DNA from: Limanda limanda
Taxonomy: Eukaryota; Chordata; Actinopteri; Pleuronectiformes; Pleuronectidae
Length of the DNA: 64,000 nt
Direction: 5' to 3'
Assembly (NCBI RefSeq): GCF_963576545.1
Contig: NC_083639.1
Location: 20,074,118-20,138,117, forward strand
The notes beneath the pieces are model-generated. The model saw only the letters and a list, made by a program, of their open reading frames with translations. It ran no database searches and had not been told where the DNA came from. The translations under genes were made by a program, and so were the position numbers. This document shows positions 55,301 through 61,300 of this stretch, piece after piece. Numbering within the stretch: position 1 is the stretch's first letter; every line of letters begins with the position of its first letter.

Positions 55301-58300
55301 GGGGTAAGGAGTTGATGGTTTGGAGAGGAGGAAGGCGGGGTTCAAATACAAATGAATAACCTTGAAATCAGCAAACGGCTCTTCATAAATGGCAGGAGTG
55401 GAGACAGGCTCCTGCAGAGGGAAGCAGAGGAGAGGGCAGAAAGAGCGTCTGAGGGTTAAAACAAGCTGATGTGGGCAGTGGACTAACAGGCCAGCACACA
55501 GACAGAAATCAAGGCAGCAGAGCTTGAAACAGGCCTAGAAAACATGAGCTTAGTTTGTTCTCAGTACAAACTGGGATCCTGGTGTACTGCTCGGTGAGAG
55601 TCCAAATATGAGTAAAGCCAAAATGTGCTAACAATTTGCTCAAAGTGGCTCATAATCAGGATTTTCAATGTTGTAATAACTGACACACAAGTCAACAGAT
55701 GTTGAGATCTTGTCAGGTCCCAATGAAGTCAGGCCCAGATTTCAAGCACCACTCTACAGCCAAGTAGCTTACAGCAACAAGACAGCAAAGAGGTGAGCTT
55801 ACTTCAACGAAAACAACATATAGAGCCAGGTTCATTTGTTAGAATTAGCGGTGGCAGGACAAGAGAATCATGCAATTTGTATGATGAGAAGGTTTTCAGC
55901 ATAGCGGCAGCCATCCATTGACCAACTAAGAGTGCGTTGCAACTCTAAACACCGTGAATTTCAACAAGAATGTATTTAAAAGTTGTGGAATAATGTTGTT
56001 AAATGTCCAATAAAAGATGGGTTTCAGAGCCTGCCAAAGCGGGTCCCCATGTTTGGAGCCGGCTAATATTTTTTCCCACACTCACCAAGTTCAATCAGAT
56101 CTTGATATGATTGTTATTCGCCAGTGAGGTACATTCACACACTGAGAGCTACGCAACACCCCCTGTCATGCCTGTTTAATCCAATATAAGCAAGAGCTTG
56201 ACTCAGATGAAAAGGTGAGAAATGATGAAAGCTGTTGCGTCTATTCAGTTGAAATTCCTTTCATTCCAGGACCCAACGCGTGCAGGCGTGCTAATGATAC
56301 CAACAGTGAAATGAAAGAAGCAAATCTGACTGTCAGGCTCTGAGCTGTGGTGTGTGGCCGCTCATTGCCTGATGGGGGTTTCACAGTAAGGGGAACCAGT
56401 GTGTTTCCAACACCGCCTAGCTTTCTATCCAGGTGGAATTGGGGTAGAATAATGTAACTGATTTATGATTTATTATCACCAATCTGAAGAATCAAGTGAC
56501 ACTATGTAAATTATGTTGATGACAGTAGATCAGATTGAATGAGTTTCTCAATAATTCGAGCGCAATCCAATTCTACACTCTATTATGATTGATTATTATT
56601 ATTATGATAACGATCATAGCCGTCTGTAAGACAGTAATGGATTGCAGAATATGTCCACCTTTTATTCCTCAGATGAGTGATTTGATTTGTAGCATTAGCA
56701 TGCAATAAATCTGTCTCATATTTTCAGTTTGGAAATGACATGGAGACTGGCAAAAATCATCAGAGCGATGATGATGTGTGAGCCCTCTTTCCTTGCCACA
56801 CTCCGACAGAGAGAAACGTGAGCTGGAAGGAAATTTGCAGCTCACACGTTAGAGAAAGTGAAGACAAACCAACGACCAAAACATGAGATATTGATTTTTG
56901 TCTTTTTTTTTTGTATCTTTCTGTACAGATTTGCAAGACAGTGAGATGCACGTTAAGGGCAATAGGAGGGGAGACATTGAGGTTGCCATTGAGAGAAATG
57001 TCCAAACTCTTTGATAGATTTTTGCCACAGGACGGAGCTAAAGTACTGCTCCGCCTGCTCTTCACACAGGCACGAACAGTTAAGATGGATGAGAGTTTAT
57101 AGTCACTGAAAACGTAGAAAAAAAAGAATAATGGCGTGCGAGTCTGTCTGAAGCTCATGCGATGCTTTACTTCCAATGACTGAATAGCAGATGCCTAGCA
57201 GCGTTACCGAGTGTCTCTTCTTGGCTGCATCCAGGCCCGGCTCCCTGCCAGCATTCCGACTGTTCCGCAGTATCAGTCCGGACTCCCTGGCCTTCTGTGT
57301 TTTCACTGGCGGGGCTGGGGGAGCCATTTTGGGAAGCGCTGAAATCTTAGAGCCGAACGACTGACTCTCGGTGGGCCCTCTACCGAACTGATAGCTATCA
57401 TCATGTTGATCTGTTTTAGTAGTACCCTCCAGATCTGCTGCAAATGCTGAATGGTGGGTGGAGAGATCAGCCCAGTTGAGGTCTGTGGATCCCTCCGGAG
57501 AGCCGACCGACCAGCGGTATTCTCTTCTGGTGACCCGGGTCAGTTCATCCTGTCCTGTTCTGTCCCTTTCATCCTTACATGCTATGCTCTTTGACCGCTC
57601 TGGCTTAAGAGGAACAATCCTGGTGATTTCCGACTGGTAGCTGCTGCCTGACAGTCGGTGGAGAGATGTCCTCTGACCTTTCTCTCCAAGGAACCCTTCA
57701 ATATCCTCTGCCCCAGAACTGATCTTCCTCTCGTGTGTCCTGACCTGTCGCAGCTTTACCTCTGCTAGCTCTTTATTGTCAATAAGGCCCTTCCCTCGCA
57801 CCTTCATCACACATTCTCCTTTAACACCTGCAAATGAACTATCATGTTCTATCTTTCCAGGTCCGTTCACCCAACCTGCCTCAATATCTGTTGCTCCGAC
57901 CTGATTCACTTTTTCTCTATTTACCTGCTCTTCGTCTTCAGTAGAGACCTCTGTGCTTTCTTCTATTAAGATTTCCTCCAGTTTAGTATCTTTATAGACC
58001 CTGACTGACTGATTCTTTCCTGATCCCTGATTCTCTTTCTTCACCACCACCGGGGATGATTCACAATGATTTCCTGTTTGAAACATTTTGTCGGGACTAA
58101 TGTCCGAGTTGGCGCCTTCATTTTCTTCTTCACTAGAATCACTGCCTCCTTTCCCGTAGATGAGCTCCACAGGCATTCCCAGGTTTAAGCTCTGGGGTCT
58201 CCTCTTTTTCCTTTGTTTAGAAGCTGTGCGTTCCTTTATCTGGCGCGAGCCCGGGGCCCCATCGCTGCTTGCCTCAGGGTCCAAGGCGTGAGATGGTTTA

Positions 58301-61300
58301 CTTTGAGATTTGTCTTGAAACGAGTCTGCATTCTCAGATAACTGAATCACAAAGCGACCTTTGTTGGTCGTCCAAGATTCCGAGCATACATCTGCCTCAT
58401 TCGACAACTTTGCTTCATCGATATGGCTTTTCATTCCTTTTCTGTCATACCCTGTCACCTCTTTATTTATCATCTTGGCAACATCTATCTCTTTTTCCAG
58501 CTCCTTTTTCTCCCACGAGGAATCCAATGTGAGAGATTTGTTCTTTTCTTCTGTGTTCCAGTCAGGGTCTGGTTGATAAGTTTCTTGTTTTTCAATCAAT
58601 ACCCACTCCTCAGAGCCCTACATGTTGGTATAGATTAAACACAGTTAGATATGCCAGGCACTGCTGCGGCAGATAATGAAATCTACAGAATCATTTGAAT
58701 CACAGAAAAGGGGTATTCTGGTAAACATGCATTTGCATTTAGAAGGTAACTGCATCATGAAAAAGGAAGAGTGAGAGATTTGCAACCTCAGGTGAAGTCA
58801 CCACAGTCTTCTGGACGAAACCCTCAACAGACAGGCTGTTGACAGGGTCCTGCCCAACTGATCGACCATCCAACTGGCCGACACGACGCAGAGGAGAGGG
58901 TTTAAGAGAGAAGGAAGTACAGGTGTTAGAAGTCAGACTCAATCTGAAAGAGTGAATTAGTGAGATGAACAACTTCATGCAAAGAGGAAAAAGAAGAACA
59001 GCAGTAAGAATCAGCACCGACGGGACTTTACAGAGTTATTCAGTAAAAAACTTTTTAATGAACTTCAAACTGTGAACATGCAGGCCCGTGTACCTGACAG
59101 CCACCAGATCCACAGAACCAAATCAGCATGCATTTGCAATGCAAATATAATATTTTTTCTGTTGCTACATCAAAGAACCGGGTTTGTGTGAATGCCTAGG
59201 AAAATAGTCACAAACACCAAGACTCTGATTGTTAGTCAAACAGAATAACGCCCCCCCTCGAACACTCTCTCTGGAATGAGACACACAGCAGATTGTCTTT
59301 TCTGATGCAAACAAAGTTTGACAGACTATGGAGATAATCTAATAATCTATCATCACCAACAGTGGATAAGAGAATGTCTGCAGACAACTTGAGCACCAAC
59401 AAAGTCACTAAACTCTAGATCCTATATCAATATCCTAATTACCAAAATGTGATCAAAAGCTGAGACCTTTCATGATCTGGAAAAAAGAAGACTGTGTCAC
59501 TGCTAGGTATCGAGGAGTTGGGGGAAAAAAGAAAAACTGATAATCATTCTTCAAGTAACTCACACTGAGTGGATCTTAAAAAGAAAATTCTTGAAAATTA
59601 TCTCATTGAGATGTTTTCTTCTGCGCTACTTGTCAGTCATCCTCACGTTCCTCTGAGAAATTGTCAGACTTGTTATTGCGCTCCAGGGAGACGGAGGACA
59701 CACATCATTACAAACGCATCTTAAAATAAACTGCAGGTTTTTATGTTTGTTCCTGTTCCAGCATTATGTTTGCACAGGAGGTTATCTGTTTGAGCTGCTT
59801 ATAAGAAAACACCAAAACTACTTTTTTATCATTACAATGTTTCTTTAAGATTGACATTCTTATAGACAATAATTAGAGGATACAAAATATTTTACAAAAT
59901 AAGAGATCTTTCTGTGACAAAAAAAACAGTTTTGCTCAAGTGAAGCAGCAAAAAGAGGAACTCCAAAATGTCAGTGGCCAGACGGAAACATTGATGACCT
60001 TTAATGGAATGTCAAGCATCAGAGGTTTCTAGATTATAGATTTTGGAAATAGTGAACCTTGAAGCCCACAGACCCCCAACCCCACTCCAACCCCCAGCCC
60101 TCCACACTCACAGCCTTCTTCTCTGGTGTGCTGGTCGGGGAGCTTCCAGACAGACGCTGCTCACGGGTCATCAACTTGCTGTTGGGTTCCCTCAGGGCTC
60201 TCTTCAGCTCATTGATGCTGGCCTGGTGCTTCAGCAAGACGTCCTGAGACTTGTCCAGGAACTGGAGAAGGAAAAACATGAGGGAAAGAGAAAATGCAGC
60301 TATTAGCAGGGCATCAACATCCTTTTCCTTAGCACGTTTTACCTTTTCATCTCATATGGATTAACAAACAAAATGTGAGGTACAATAGTACTACATATAC
60401 ACAGGAGAGGACACGTCATGGGAACTGCTAAAGAACAACTGTAATTGCAGTATTTGTCAAGACACATATGAACACAAAATCTGCACAAAATCTGCTTTTG
60501 TTTGTTTTTGAAATGATGACAGTCAGTGGTGGAAAGTAACTACAATAATTTACCCACGTACAGTACTTATTTCCTCATATTATTCAATTATCGGATCTAT
60601 AGTTGATATAATATGTTCAAGACCTAATTTAAAAGCTAAAAATATTTTTCAAGAAAAAAGCAAATCACGAAGCCACTTTAGTTATTGTGTATAAGACTTA
60701 TCTCACGACCATTTGGAATGGCAGGAAACACTGATCTACTTAAAGTACAGCTAGCTCTGTCTCGACCAGCCACAGCAGTCATGTGGTCTAAGATTTGATG
60801 CATCAGAATCTAATATTCTAACAGTGCTATTTTGTATCTAATGAGGTAAAGTGTCTTAAAGTTAAAAAAACTCCTAAGTATTTACATTACATTAAATAAT
60901 TATCATTAATGAGTAAGAGTTAAAGTTGAGGGGTAAAAACTTCCTTATCTATTATGTCGAATATAAGACTGAATTTAGATTCACATCTGGCTAAATCCTA
61001 TGGGTGCACAGGAATACATGACATCACTGTATCCCATCAGTCCTGCGCATTTCAAACCAATGAAGTGGAGCAAACCCAAACTGTTCTGATACAACTCTGC
61101 TACAGCCTCCCTTTCCGCATCAGGTCTAATCATATTTTTTAATTGAATTGAAAGTGCCACCTCTTTCCTTTCGATTGTAATTCAGCTTGGGTCTGTCTTA
61201 TGACTCTGTTAATGCCTTATCACTATTTTACTGCATGTCTCTTTAGCTAATCTTCTCTGCCTTTTACTGTGTATATATTTTTCTACAAATTATATTTCTA

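Noticed and set aside
57103..57207. Continuation of the giant exon frame to its stop
   Set aside because: A donor (gtaacg) after AKKRHS gives phase 0 and leads to well-supported downstream exons; the extra 35 codons are probably intron.
58874..58943. Longer 5' extension of the 58,787-58,873 exon from the tttcag acceptor
   Set aside because: In the required phase 0 it meets TAA after five codons; only a different phase is open.
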